Both the position numbers and the translations under genes were made by a program. 19,559 nt of DNA. Source: Caldivirga sp. (GTDB lineage: Archaea; Thermoproteota; Thermoprotei; Thermoproteales; Thermocladiaceae). Every line of letters starts with the position of its first letter. The stretch's first letter is position 1. The stretch lies in assembly GCA_028275645.1 (NCBI GenBank), contig JAPWUH010000004.1:1-19559 (forward strand), read 5' to 3'. Of this stretch, positions 6,304-16,100 are shown one piece after another. The notes beneath the pieces are model-generated. The model was not told where the DNA came from. It saw only the letters and a program-made list of their open reading frames with translations, and did no database searches.

Positions 6304-8891
6304 CCACCACACCCCAGGCTGTATGCCCTCCCCCGGAACTCAACAATGGCACCGTTACTGTAGGCTAGTTCACCGTCAGGTGCCTTACCTACCTTCTCAA
6401 TAATCATGGATGCAAGTATCTTAAGCAGTCTCCTATCCAGGGTCCTGGCCTGTATGAATGGTGCACCAAACCTACCACAAGACCTAGAGTTAACGTAGCA
6501 CATGCCACAAGCCCCATTGCAGGATAATAATGCCAAGTGTGTTAGTACTGAGGTGATTACTTTACGCAGCAATACAAGTGATGATATAACTCCCTCGCAA
6601 TTATCAATGCTTTGGTTACTCCGACTTCTTCTCTGCATTAGGCAGTCAAGTATGTACTTCTGAGTATTCCTCACGGCACCGCTTACAGCTAATGTTTCAA
6701 GCATCGAAGATACATCATCTATGAAACGTTCCTCGGAGTTTTCAGCCCCATAAAGGTTCCGCAAAACGTTAGTTAAATTACGCTGGCTCAGTGCCCTCCT
6801 GAGCAATACACGTATTAATTTCCGTAATGTTGGGTACTTACTAATGACCATCACTGTGTAGATGATGAGTTCATCAAAGTCAGGGAACCTCCTATACTTC
6901 CGCTCAAAATCGTATCTAATACTGTGTATTTCCCAAAGAATATTGAAAGCACTCTCGCCGATTAATTTCCCTATTCTAGTTGCCTCTTCAAACACCGAGA
7001 GCCACTGTTTAACGGTTTCCTTAAGTTCATCAGGAGTCACTATTATGCCTAAATCATCAGCCACCTGCTTAAAGAGCCTTGTTAACTCCTTTATTGGCTT
7101 AATGTCATCTTTCATTACTCCACTTAGCTCATTCTCTCTCTTAACAATGGCAAAGTGTATTAAGTCTTCAGGAGTACCAATGAGGCACTTACCTAATGAG
7201 AGTAATAAGTCCTCAACTAACGTCTCACCGTTTTTCCAGATATCTAGTATGTATTCGCCTTCACGCATAACCCCTATACCGCCTGAGTCCTTCTCCACGA
7301 TTTCAATGGGATCCTTCGATAACTCTTCATACTGCTCCAAAAATTTACCAGCCATAACTCCACCCCTGGTGCTCATTGTCCTTATAAGATGGTGACTGAA
7401 GGTATGTTTTACTAAATCGAAAATTGCACCAAATTTCCAATCATTATTCCAAACTTTTTTGTACTTATTCAGTATGTTTTGTAATCTATCACTTACCTTC
7501 TGTAGTAGGTTACTATCATTTACTTCACCACCCATGAATAACGTAATGAGCTTATAATTTCTCCTCAGCTTACTCATGAAATACCTGAGAAGAAGCGCTA
7601 GATTATCATTATTGTAATTATTAATGAAGTTTCGAACAATATCGATTATGGGTTTTGCATTGTCAACATTATATATCAGCTCAGTTATATTAACACTACT
7701 TCTAAGCTCGTGATGTAGGAATGCTAATTTTATGAGATCAGCAGTCTTCACGCTACCCATCAATTCAAAATAGTAAACAATGGGCAAGTCACTGGTAAGT
7801 ATATGCCTTAGTGAATTTACTAATGCCGTATTAATGCTAAGTTCGTAGTAACTCGGTTCAAGTTTCCTAGATCTATCATCATTTATCCTCCTCATAATGC
7901 GTTCGAATTGCTCCTGAATTATTCGACTATCATTAAGGTTTATCTCTAGAACCCTTGTATTATTAATCTTATACCCAATGGTAACTGGATCCCATAAACC
8001 ATCCTTAACACTTCTTATAAGAACCTTAACAAAGTTATTAAAATATCTACGTCCTTGTGCCTCTACGCATCTGCACCTAGAATCAGACCCCTCAATAGTA
8101 TCGGCAACAATGCAGTGACCCTGTTTTTCCTCATTCCTTTCTTTACAGAAAGGTCCCTTAATATTTGCATTTACATCAATTGCATATATACCAAAGTAAA
8201 CATCTGAGTTTTTGTAAAGTCTTATACCTTCATCTCTTATAATTTCCCTAAGAGGACCGCACGGTATCTTTAATGAAAGCACAGGCAATTTTGTTTGAAA
8301 TTGATAAATAAAGAATCTTGGGAATGAGTTACTTAAATCTAAGTAAGTATAAAATTTATACTTCTTCGATATTTCATCACAAGTAAAATTATGCCTTACA
8401 TGCGGGTAAAATAACCACCTATGAAATAGCCTCCTATGTTCCTCATCGTATTCTCTACATTCGAATGACTTAATATGTATAGAGTCTATGGTTCTTGCAT
8501 CGACGTGCCCCTTTCTAAGTATTTCTTTGACTACGTATTGATATTCATCAGGCAATGTAAGTCCAGCCTGTTCAGTCTTAGATAGTTCAATATGTATTGG
8601 TTCTCCACTAAAACTATAGTAGCCATTAATGTCAGTAATAATAGGTTTCACATCCTTGCTTAAAGATGGAGGTGATGTAAGTGGTATAAATAACCCTGTT
8701 CTCTCCCTGTAAGTTGGTTTCCCTGGTAAATATCCCGCAGCTGAGATGACTAAGGATGGGTCTTCGGCTATGAAGTCTCTCTTCCCTTCACGGTAAATAC
8801 GTATCTGCGGCAGTTTAGCCTCAGCAAAGAGGTTCTCAGGTATGTAGCGCCTAAGTATTTCTAGTCTTTGTAGAACAAACCTACCACTCAT
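6300..8891 (-). CDS. large Cys-cluster protein, DUF1998/DrmB-like
   Basis: A protein of 863 residues. Near the C-terminus it has CNGACGMCYVNSRSC followed by ARTLDRRLLKIL (about residues 791-823). This resembles the zinc-binding end of DUF1998 proteins such as DrmB and of many helicase C-termini (CxxxCxxC, then LDR). A second cysteine group (Cys249, 260, 273, 275) could hold another metal. The long middle is helical, with no P-loop or nuclease motif that I can see. The start is placed at ATG 8891 because it overlaps the TGA of the helicase gene as ATGA and follows GGAAGGTGGG; an ATG seven codons earlier is less likely. In Dpd systems the helicase DpdJ is one long protein; here helicase and Cys-cluster parts are separate, as in DrmA-DrmB of DISARM. 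It probably forms a complex with the helicase. Confidence 0.7.
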   Translation of the reverse strand: MSGRFVLQRLEILRRYIPENLFAEAKLPQIRIYREGKRDFIAEDPSLVISAAGYLPGKPTYRERTGLFIPLTSPPSLSKDVKPIITDINGYYSFSGEPIHIELSKTEQAGLTLPDEYQYVVKEILRKGHVDARTIDSIHIKSFECREYDEEHRRLFHRWLFYPHVRHNFTCDEISKKYKFYTYLDLSNSFPRFFIYQFQTKLPVLSLKIPCGPLREIIRDEGIRLYKNSDVYFGIYAIDVNANIKGPFCKERNEEKQGHCIVADTIEGSDSRCRCVEAQGRRYFNNFVKVLIRSVKDGLWDPVTIGYKINNTRVLEINLNDSRIIQEQFERIMRRINDDRSRKLEPSYYELSINTALVNSLRHILTSDLPIVYYFELMGSVKTADLIKLAFLHHELRSSVNITELIYNVDNAKPIIDIVRNFINNYNNDNLALLLRYFMSKLRRNYKLITLFMGGEVNDSNLLQKVSDRLQNILNKYKKVWNNDWKFGAIFDLVKHTFSHHLIRTMSTRGGVMAGKFLEQYEELSKDPIEIVEKDSGGIGVMREGEYILDIWKNGETLVEDLLLSLGKCLIGTPEDLIHFAIVKRENELSGVMKDDIKPIKELTRLFKQVADDLGIIVTPDELKETVKQWLSVFEEATRIGKLIGESAFNILWEIHSIRYDFERKYRRFPDFDELIIYTVMVISKYPTLRKLIRVLLRRALSQRNLTNVLRNLYGAENSEERFIDDVSSMLETLAVSGAVRNTQKYILDCLMQRRSRSNQSIDNCEGVISSLVLLRKVITSVLTHLALLSCNGACGMCYVNSRSCGRFGAPFIQARTLDRRLLKILASMIIEKVGKAPDGELAYSNGAIVEFRGRAYSLGCGG

Positions 8892-11827
8892 GGCTTCCCA
8901 CCTTCCTCGCAATGAGAGTATAATTCATTGCCTATGTCCTCAGTATGCCTTCTTATATCCTCTTTAGTAATTGATTCCAATTCCTTGAAAACGCCGTAAA
9001 CGTAATCCATAAAATCATCACTTGGTGACTTCAATAATTCAATTATTGAGCACTCATATTTGAATCCACCATTACTACTAAGGTTGTGATGCTTATGCGT
9101 GTCATGATGCTTAAGGATGTAGTATTCAACAGCTAATTCAGCTATTGTCTGTTTAATAAGCTCCTCACTATCTATAGGTAAGTAAAGCATATCGTAGTTA
9201 AGTGCATCCCTGAGACTCTTAACCCTAGTGAATAGTTCAAAAAGCCATGCTTGGTGAGGTAACTCATGGGATAGCTGTATACCCACGACAGCCCTCATTA
9301 ATGGGTTCTCATACATCCTCCTACCACCCCTACCAGCCCTCTGAATCAGTGATGCAATATTGAGCGGAGCACCATGCTGATATATTAAAACCACGTCTGA
9401 GTAATCAACCCCAACCTCAAGTGAACTGGTTGATGTTACCAGAGTGGCATTCCTAATATCATCACGTTCACGGCTTGAGAACGTTGCAACATTGTTGAAT
9501 AACGTGGTCGTGGCATTTCTTGGACTATTAACTATGGTGTCGAGCATGTAACTCCACCATAATTCCCCATCCTCCCATGCCTTAGTTGATACTACGTGGC
9601 TAATTTTACCACTCCTAATATTAACTATGTCATTTTCATCATCACCATACTCATTCGTGAACTTATCACTCCGTGGATTTCTAAGGTCTTGAAGCCCAAA
9701 TTCCCCTCCAGATTCTTCCCTAGATCCCTCTCGCTTAATTGCATCCGCTAAATCATGTCTCATCCTCCTTAATGTATTTAATTCGTCGACAAAAACAATG
9801 GCCTTCTTCCTCCAAGTGCCATCAGTATTGTAGATTGATGGCATGTTGTAGAATATATCCATAATAGTCTGTATGGAAACGGCTATGTTATTAACCGCCG
9901 AGATAGTTGTAGGTACCACTATGAAGAAGTACTCATTACCGAGTGGTATTGTCTCATCTTTATCAACGGTGATTACGTAATCGTTTACATTATCCTCTCT
10001 TATTTTTCCTGAAAATAACCTACCTAGAAAATCCGCAATCTTAGGTATGGTTGCGCTCATCCCAATAACTAACGTGCCTAATTTACCAGCCCCTTTCCGG
10101 CTCTGATTATACCATATCCTATTGAGAATCCTTCTTAGGACATAGGCATACCTAACTCCAGCTACATCTACGTACGTATGCACCTCATCAAGCACAATGA
10201 TTAATGGGGAATCCCATACCTGCCTATTTTCTATCCTCCTAGTAACACCAAATAACCATTCATTACTTGTGCTAAGTAAATAGTTTAAACGTAATGTTTC
10301 AAGTAATGCTAGGTGAACATCACCAGATTCTTCACTAACTTTACCTTTGGTGAGAGCCACAAAGTCGATACTCTCCTTTCTATTGGCAATCCCACATAAA
10401 ATAGCGTCGTCATATATCGTTAATTTACCATCACTCTTTACAATTTTGAACATTGGGTATGAACCGTCTGGACATTGGATGGATCTTAACTCAACATAGC
10501 ATTCATCATTATGCTTTTTAACATACACGGGAACCTCATACTTAAGCATTAACTTTAGTTCTTCCCTCTTTCCCTTGCAAACCTCATCAACTCTCCCTCT
10601 ACTCCTATTCAATTCATGCTCATAATCCCTCTTAGGCCTAACATCTGTATAATCTATTGTTAAACGTATTTCTTTAATCCCTCTTCTTTTAAGCTCATCA
10701 TTGAGGTAATAAATATACCTTATTAACCTAGTTACCTGATCATTAGCCAGGGCTCTCCTTGGATACACTATTAAACCCACGGGTGAGTTCTTACTGCTCT
10801 GTGCACTCAAGTTTGTTAGGATAATTTTCCTCGCCAACGCCGTTAGTAGTATTGTGAGCACCATTATCTCAGTCTTACCACTACCTGTTGGTGCCTCAAT
10901 GACTAAATAATCCGGTTCACTACTATCAATACGTTGAATCAACTTCTCAAAAGCTCTCCTAATTCCCCTTATTTGGAACCTATAGAGACGTAATCCGCTA
11001 AAGACTCTCTTGAGGAAACTACATACGATATCCCAATACTCGCTCCATAGCGAATCAACATTACCTATATTATTATCCCCGGCGAAGTAACTATAGTACT
11101 TTGTGAAGAATGCATGTAGTTGTCTCTTTAGGGAGCAATCCCCATTATCACTACACACATTATCAATACTGCAAAAGCCGAGGGGTAACTCACGTGGATG
11201 TGCATAGGCGAAAACCCTTGACGTTAATAGAGGTGACTCAAATACTGAGGTGTCTGGGAACCTCTGTTTAAGGTTATAGAGGTCGCGGGTGATCTCTATG
11301 AACCTGCTCCTAACCTTAAACTCTGCACTACTGCTTAACAACTTAACGCACTTAGGGATAAGTTCACTAGCCTCCATGCAGGCCTTATTGCGATCATCTT
11401 TATCCTTTATCTCCAAGTCAGGTAACTTGCTAATATCATCAACATTAATTAGTAGGTATCTGCTTATGCAGTCGTCGTATATGCCCCTTAGATATAGGTA
11501 ACATATAGATTTCTCAATAATGTGGCTATCGCTTAGGATTTTTCTCAACTCCTCAGTAATGCTTTCATTTAACTCTCTGCCTCTACAGGCTATTGAAAAT
11601 CTGTCCAAGTAATCCAATATTTGATTTATCATCTTATCGCGTTCATTATTATCAATCCTAACCCATTCACCATACTGCATACCCAAGGCTAGGTCCTGCT
11701 CCTTTTCCTCAATGTATGATAAAACAGCATTAACTACATACTTATCCAGGAACTCCCCATCCTTACCACAGTCTTTGAAGAGCCTTTCAACTTCACTAGG
11801 CCACTTAATGCCTAGCAGACCACTCAT
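8888..11827 (-). CDS. dpdJ: superfamily 2 DEVH helicase (DpdJ/DrmA-like)
   Basis: ATP-driven SF2 DNA or RNA helicase/translocase of 979 residues. Motifs from the chosen start: RLYRFQIRGI upstream of motif I (about 280-289), motif I APTGSGKTE (312-320), Ia VYPRRALANDQ (355-365), II LDEVHTY (546-552), III MSATIPK (590-596), V TSTSSLEVGVDYSDV (798-812) and VI QRAGRGGRR (829-837). About 300 residues of mostly helical sequence precede the motor, including a Cys-x5-Cys-x5-Cys group near 219-231. The start is moved to ATG 11827 because it gives TAATG overlap with the upstream stop and follows GGTGA at a proper distance; an ATG 13 codons earlier is the alternative. Its neighbours (ATPase, helical protein, DUF1998-like protein, PLD) match the DpdH-I-J-K order and the DrmA-B-C core of DISARM. 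Likely role: moving along or unwinding DNA to recognise or present unmodified DNA to the nuclease. Confidence 0.85.
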   Translation of the reverse strand: MSGLLGIKWPSEVERLFKDCGKDGEFLDKYVVNAVLSYIEEKEQDLALGMQYGEWVRIDNNERDKMINQILDYLDRFSIACRGRELNESITEELRKILSDSHIIEKSICYLYLRGIYDDCISRYLLINVDDISKLPDLEIKDKDDRNKACMEASELIPKCVKLLSSSAEFKVRSRFIEITRDLYNLKQRFPDTSVFESPLLTSRVFAYAHPRELPLGFCSIDNVCSDNGDCSLKRQLHAFFTKYYSYFAGDNNIGNVDSLWSEYWDIVCSFLKRVFSGLRLYRFQIRGIRRAFEKLIQRIDSSEPDYLVIEAPTGSGKTEIMVLTILLTALARKIILTNLSAQSSKNSPVGLIVYPRRALANDQVTRLIRYIYYLNDELKRRGIKEIRLTIDYTDVRPKRDYEHELNRSRGRVDEVCKGKREELKLMLKYEVPVYVKKHNDECYVELRSIQCPDGSYPMFKIVKSDGKLTIYDDAILCGIANRKESIDFVALTKGKVSEESGDVHLALLETLRLNYLLSTSNEWLFGVTRRIENRQVWDSPLIIVLDEVHTYVDVAGVRYAYVLRRILNRIWYNQSRKGAGKLGTLVIGMSATIPKIADFLGRLFSGKIREDNVNDYVITVDKDETIPLGNEYFFIVVPTTISAVNNIAVSIQTIMDIFYNMPSIYNTDGTWRKKAIVFVDELNTLRRMRHDLADAIKREGSREESGGEFGLQDLRNPRSDKFTNEYGDDENDIVNIRSGKISHVVSTKAWEDGELWWSYMLDTIVNSPRNATTTLFNNVATFSSRERDDIRNATLVTSTSSLEVGVDYSDVVLIYQHGAPLNIASLIQRAGRGGRRMYENPLMRAVVGIQLSHELPHQAWLFELFTRVKSLRDALNYDMLYLPIDSEELIKQTIAELAVEYYILKHHDTHKHHNLSSNGGFKYECSIIELLKSPSDDFMDYVYGVFKELESITKEDIRRHTEDIGNELYSHCEEGGKP

Positions 11828-13137
11828 TATAGCTTCACCACGCAGGGTAATATACCCCTCCTGCATAATTTAATGAATATTTTAAATTCCTCATCACTTA
11901 ATACACCGCTCTCATTAAGCTGCTTGAAGTTAACCTCACCGCTGAATTTTTCGAAAATCTTAATTAATACGTTAATCTCTTTATCACCTGCGCCGCTTAA
12001 TTCCCTGAACCTTATGATGCTATCATTGATAGTTTTATCCAAGTTCTCCATATAATGTACAATACCGCTACACGTATCTACAGCAACTTTGACATCCTTA
12101 ACACTACCGCTAAGTACTCCACTAATTTTATTAATACATGCATTAATTTTTTCAATATAAACATTATTATTGTTATTGTTTGAATTTAACCTATTGTTAA
12201 TGTAATCAAGTAAACGTTTTATAGAATCAATATGGGATTCCATAGAGTTAATTTTTTCACCGATATCTTCATGAAGCATTTCATAAATATCTTTAATGCC
12301 ATGGAGGCAATCCTCTTGCCCACTTATTCCGTTCACCTTATTCAACGCATCTTTAACGCTATTTCTAATGTTCTGGAGGTCACTTAGCAAATCCATAATT
12401 AAGGATGTTTTCAACCCCTTACCATCTACCTTACCTATCTCGTCGCTTACCATTCTAAGGACATTAACTATCTTTAGTTTGTCCTCTACATTACTTAACT
12501 CATCCATTATATTCAGTGGGTTGTTGCAGAAGTTCCTAGTAACTATGTGTAGGATACAGGTGCTTACCAAATCACCATTAATTCCCATACTGCCTAAGGT
12601 GCTTTTAAGGGTAGTAACATGCTGGGTAATGTTACTGAGACTGCTTAATGAGTCGCCAATTTGCATTTTCTCTAGGAGCTGGCAGTCATTTTTAAGACAC
12701 TCACCCGCATATTCCCTAATCCAAATGCTTAGGTCATCATTCTTATCATTAATCTTGCTTATCAGTTGCTTGTAATTACCGTAATACTTATTAAAAAAAT
12801 TCTCAATGAACTCGTCCACTGCACCACACCCCTCTATATTCACGTCCCTATCCAGTACCTTACTTAATACTACTGATAACACGTATGTTATATCTGACTT
12901 AAATGCCTCAATCAATGCTCTTAGTGATGACTCTAGGCCGCTTGGATCGAGTTTATTAAGGTCAATTGCCGTGGACTTGATTTTATCAGGCTTAATCGTA
13001 ATGCTAGATTTACGTAAGGTATCTATCATAGTTTTCAAGATGGAGTACCTTTTCTCAACATCATTCAATAGATTAATTATCCTGTTACCACTGCTGGCTA
13101 TACTATTTGCATATTCCCAGGTCTTCGTCATGCTCAT
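11827..13137 (-). CDS. helical coiled-coil protein (positional DpdI equivalent)
   Basis: A 436-residue protein with no recognised domain. Nearly all of it is predicted helical, with repeated heptad-like Leu/Ile/Val spacing (for example residues 210-270 and 285-318) and an asparagine run at 318-325 that separates two helical parts. It has several cysteines but no clustered metal site, and no membrane segment. It overlaps the ATPase gene by four bases (ATGA) and the helicase start by one, so it is made in step with both. It sits where DpdI lies in bacterial Dpd clusters, but I cannot show homology. The elongated helical shape and position suggest a scaffold or linker between the large ATPase and the helicase. 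Confidence 0.65.
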   Translation of the reverse strand: MSMTKTWEYANSIASSGNRIINLLNDVEKRYSILKTMIDTLRKSSITIKPDKIKSTAIDLNKLDPSGLESSLRALIEAFKSDITYVLSVVLSKVLDRDVNIEGCGAVDEFIENFFNKYYGNYKQLISKINDKNDDLSIWIREYAGECLKNDCQLLEKMQIGDSLSSLSNITQHVTTLKSTLGSMGINGDLVSTCILHIVTRNFCNNPLNIMDELSNVEDKLKIVNVLRMVSDEIGKVDGKGLKTSLIMDLLSDLQNIRNSVKDALNKVNGISGQEDCLHGIKDIYEMLHEDIGEKINSMESHIDSIKRLLDYINNRLNSNNNNNNVYIEKINACINKISGVLSGSVKDVKVAVDTCSGIVHYMENLDKTINDSIIRFRELSGAGDKEINVLIKIFEKFSGEVNFKQLNESGVLSDEEFKIFIKLCRRGILPCVVKL

Positions 13138-16100
13138 CCCCCTATAGCCCTTTTAAGGTTCTCAATCTCATTTCTTAAACTTCCTAGTTTGTTCATAACT
13201 TCCCGTTGTTTACCTAAAACCTCTATTAGGTAATCAATGTCCTTGTTCAGGTTCTCTAACCTACTTAAAAAATCACTGAAGCCTGCTGATTCCTTGAGAC
13301 TGGTTATAATGTCCTCACGTATTGCATTAATAGCCCCTGGATCATTGTTAAGTTCAGAACTAATAATCTTTTCATTAATTTCATTCAATTTACGCATTAA
13401 TTCATTTACACTATTCATCACTACATTAAACATCCCCTCTTCTGTATCCTCTCCTGTAAGCACATCGTTGATATTAGTAATTACGCCACCAATTAATTTA
13501 TTAATCATGAACTCAAGGATAAGTAGCTTCTCGTAGTAACCTGTGTTCTGAAGGTAGGGTACAATTTCAAGGTTTTTCCTCAACTCCTCGCATGATGCAC
13601 CGTTGAAAATGCCGTTATTTAATTCCATAAGCTTACTTCTAAGTTTCTCAAGCCCTTTCATTAATTCATCTACATTATTTATGAAACCTACCTGCACGGC
13701 TTCACTATCATTAATGTATTTACTGATTTCATTCCTAAGTTCCTCAAGTTTACCCCTCATCCTACCTAGTACATTAGTTACATTATTTAGTGTAGTCACT
13801 ATGTTGCACGTTTCCTCCACCACGCTCTCCATATATTCGGGTATTTCATTTTCAATTTCTTGAAGCGTATACCATGTTAACATGTACCTAAGGGCTTCGT
13901 GATCCATATTTACAATAGTGTCGATCTTATTATATACCTTGTTAATTAAGTTTCTTAGGTCAATGCTTTTGCCCTTATTGCTTTGAATATTCATACTTGC
14001 TATTGATATTAAATCCTTAAGCGCCTCTTTGAATGGCCTATTATTTGGATCATTAATGATATCGTTAATATTAGTCCAAGCGGTATGTAGACTCTCGAAA
14101 TACTTACTGTTCCTCATCAGGCTATTAATTAGACTGGCGTTTGAGAGTATTGAATCAACTTTCTTCCCTAATAGCTTATATGAAATGCCGTTTTCACCGA
14201 AAATCTTCTCAAAGTCCTCGTTAAGTTCATTTAATTGACTAGCAAATTCCTTTAAGTAGTCCCATAATACTTCACTGTTTTTAGAGGGTTCGATTAACCA
14301 AATGTACCTAGCATTTGCCTCACCAATTGAGTGGTCTTCCTCAACTAGGTAACTGAGTACTTCCTTAATTATGTCATTGGCCTTAATGTACTCATTTACG
14401 TTTAATGTTTTCACTTTTCTGGCGTATTCATCGGTAATCCTGTAGATGGTGCTTGCGTATTGGCTTACCAGGTTCCTTTCATTTCTATCTAATTTAGAAC
14501 ATTCATTTAACATGTTATAAAACATGCTTATGAGGAATAATGTTGCCTTATCACCAAGATACGGTACATGAACAATCCCAACATCTATGAAATGCCTCCA
14601 CCTCTCCCTTAACCTATTAATTATGTTATCTATACCTTCCTTTAGCGGTATTGGAATTAATATAACCCCTTTTACTCCCTCTCTAGTTAATAGGTTTTGT
14701 AAAATTATTGTCTTAAGCTTATCATTATCGACGTGAGTGCTTGGTACAAATACGATCATTAAATTCTTAGTGGCATCACTACTTGAATCCACCTTTAATA
14801 TTTCATATTTAATGTGATTCATTAATTCCTCACTTACATCTAAAATATATTGCTCGTTGTATTTGCTGAACTTCTGGTAAAGAGACTCTATGAGATTATT
14901 AATTTGTATGTTTCTACTGCATCCAATTATTGGCATCAATATGATTGGTGGATATACGCGCTCTATTACTGAAGGCCTTAATGCGTAATGATATTCTGTA
15001 TCCTCCATTAACGACTGAGCCACATAGTTGCTGTAGACTGCATTAGGATCTAGACTATTGAATACGTCGTAGATTTCAGGTTTATAGAATTCAATGGATA
15101 TACCCTTAATGATTTCGAGTAAATCCTTAAGCGATTCTTCATTAAGCGCAACATACTCATGGTTACTCCATGCTTGGATAATAATCCTTAATATGTCATC
15201 TGCGTAGGTATCAATATCTTTATCGAGATCTTTAATCGCCCTTTTAATGGCACTATGCAGGTCATCAACTTTAATAATTTTCCTTGACTTTACGAAGAAA
15301 TCCTCATTAAGCTTCTGGATCTTTAACCTGCTAAGTTCATCATCAGTAAGGAAGCTTTTCAATAGTGATTCAGGTACTTGGCCAATTAAGATTATTAAAG
15401 AGCTAAGTAGCTTACGGTGAAGGGGATCAGTAACGTTATTAAGTAATTCATCGAGCGCGTTAAGATCGACGTAAGGTACGTTTTCGGCAATCACGGCTCC
15501 CTTTAATGGGGTAAATAAATCACTGAGGCTAATCTTAGGGTTGCTGGAATTTATCACACTTGCTATTACATGGTTATTGATTGAGTTATACGTATTGATT
15601 AGCTTGTATACTTGGCCTATACGCCCCTTACCCATCCACCAGATTAAGTTCGCTAAGTACTTCCTTAATACATCATCTTTAATTACCTTGGATAATTTCT
15701 CAGATAATTCTAATGGGTATACTAGTGGTATGGTGTAAGTCTTGGTGCGCCAGGTCCCTGCCGCTGAAACTGTCTCGGCATATATTGATGAGGGACCGAA
15801 GGCAAGTATTGGAAATACCCATGATTTACCTTCATAAACCTTATCGAATAATCCCCTAAATGGTGTTGTAGTATAGCTGATAAGATTCCTAAGCTCCTCA
15901 TATTGCTCCTCTATCTCATCAATAAGCAGTACGCATTTTGAGTGCTCTTTAATGTACCTCTCTAGGACTCTAACCACTTCCTCACGGTTAACACAGCAGT
16001 GTTCAAACTCCCCCCACTCCTCAGCATCATTGGACTTAATAACTTTGTTAATTACATGTCCGCAGAACATTGATGCGTAACCAGGTAATTGATCCTCAGG

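Noticed and set aside
6862..7395. 177-residue plus-strand open frame
   Set aside because: It is antisense to the DUF1998-like gene, Ser-rich and without domain features.
5551..11827. Complete DISARM system
   Set aside because: The DrmABC-like trio is present, but no DNA methyltransferase motif or SNF2-type DrmD is visible; the modification partner is TGT-like.
12168..12185. ATT/GTT-rich repeat as a microsatellite or regulatory repeat
   Set aside because: On the minus strand it encodes the asparagine run of the coiled-coil protein and is explained by that.
12296..13147. Plus-strand open frames of 159 and 113 residues
   Set aside because: They are antisense to the coiled-coil gene, whose helical codon bias creates long Ser/Leu frames; no start signals support them.
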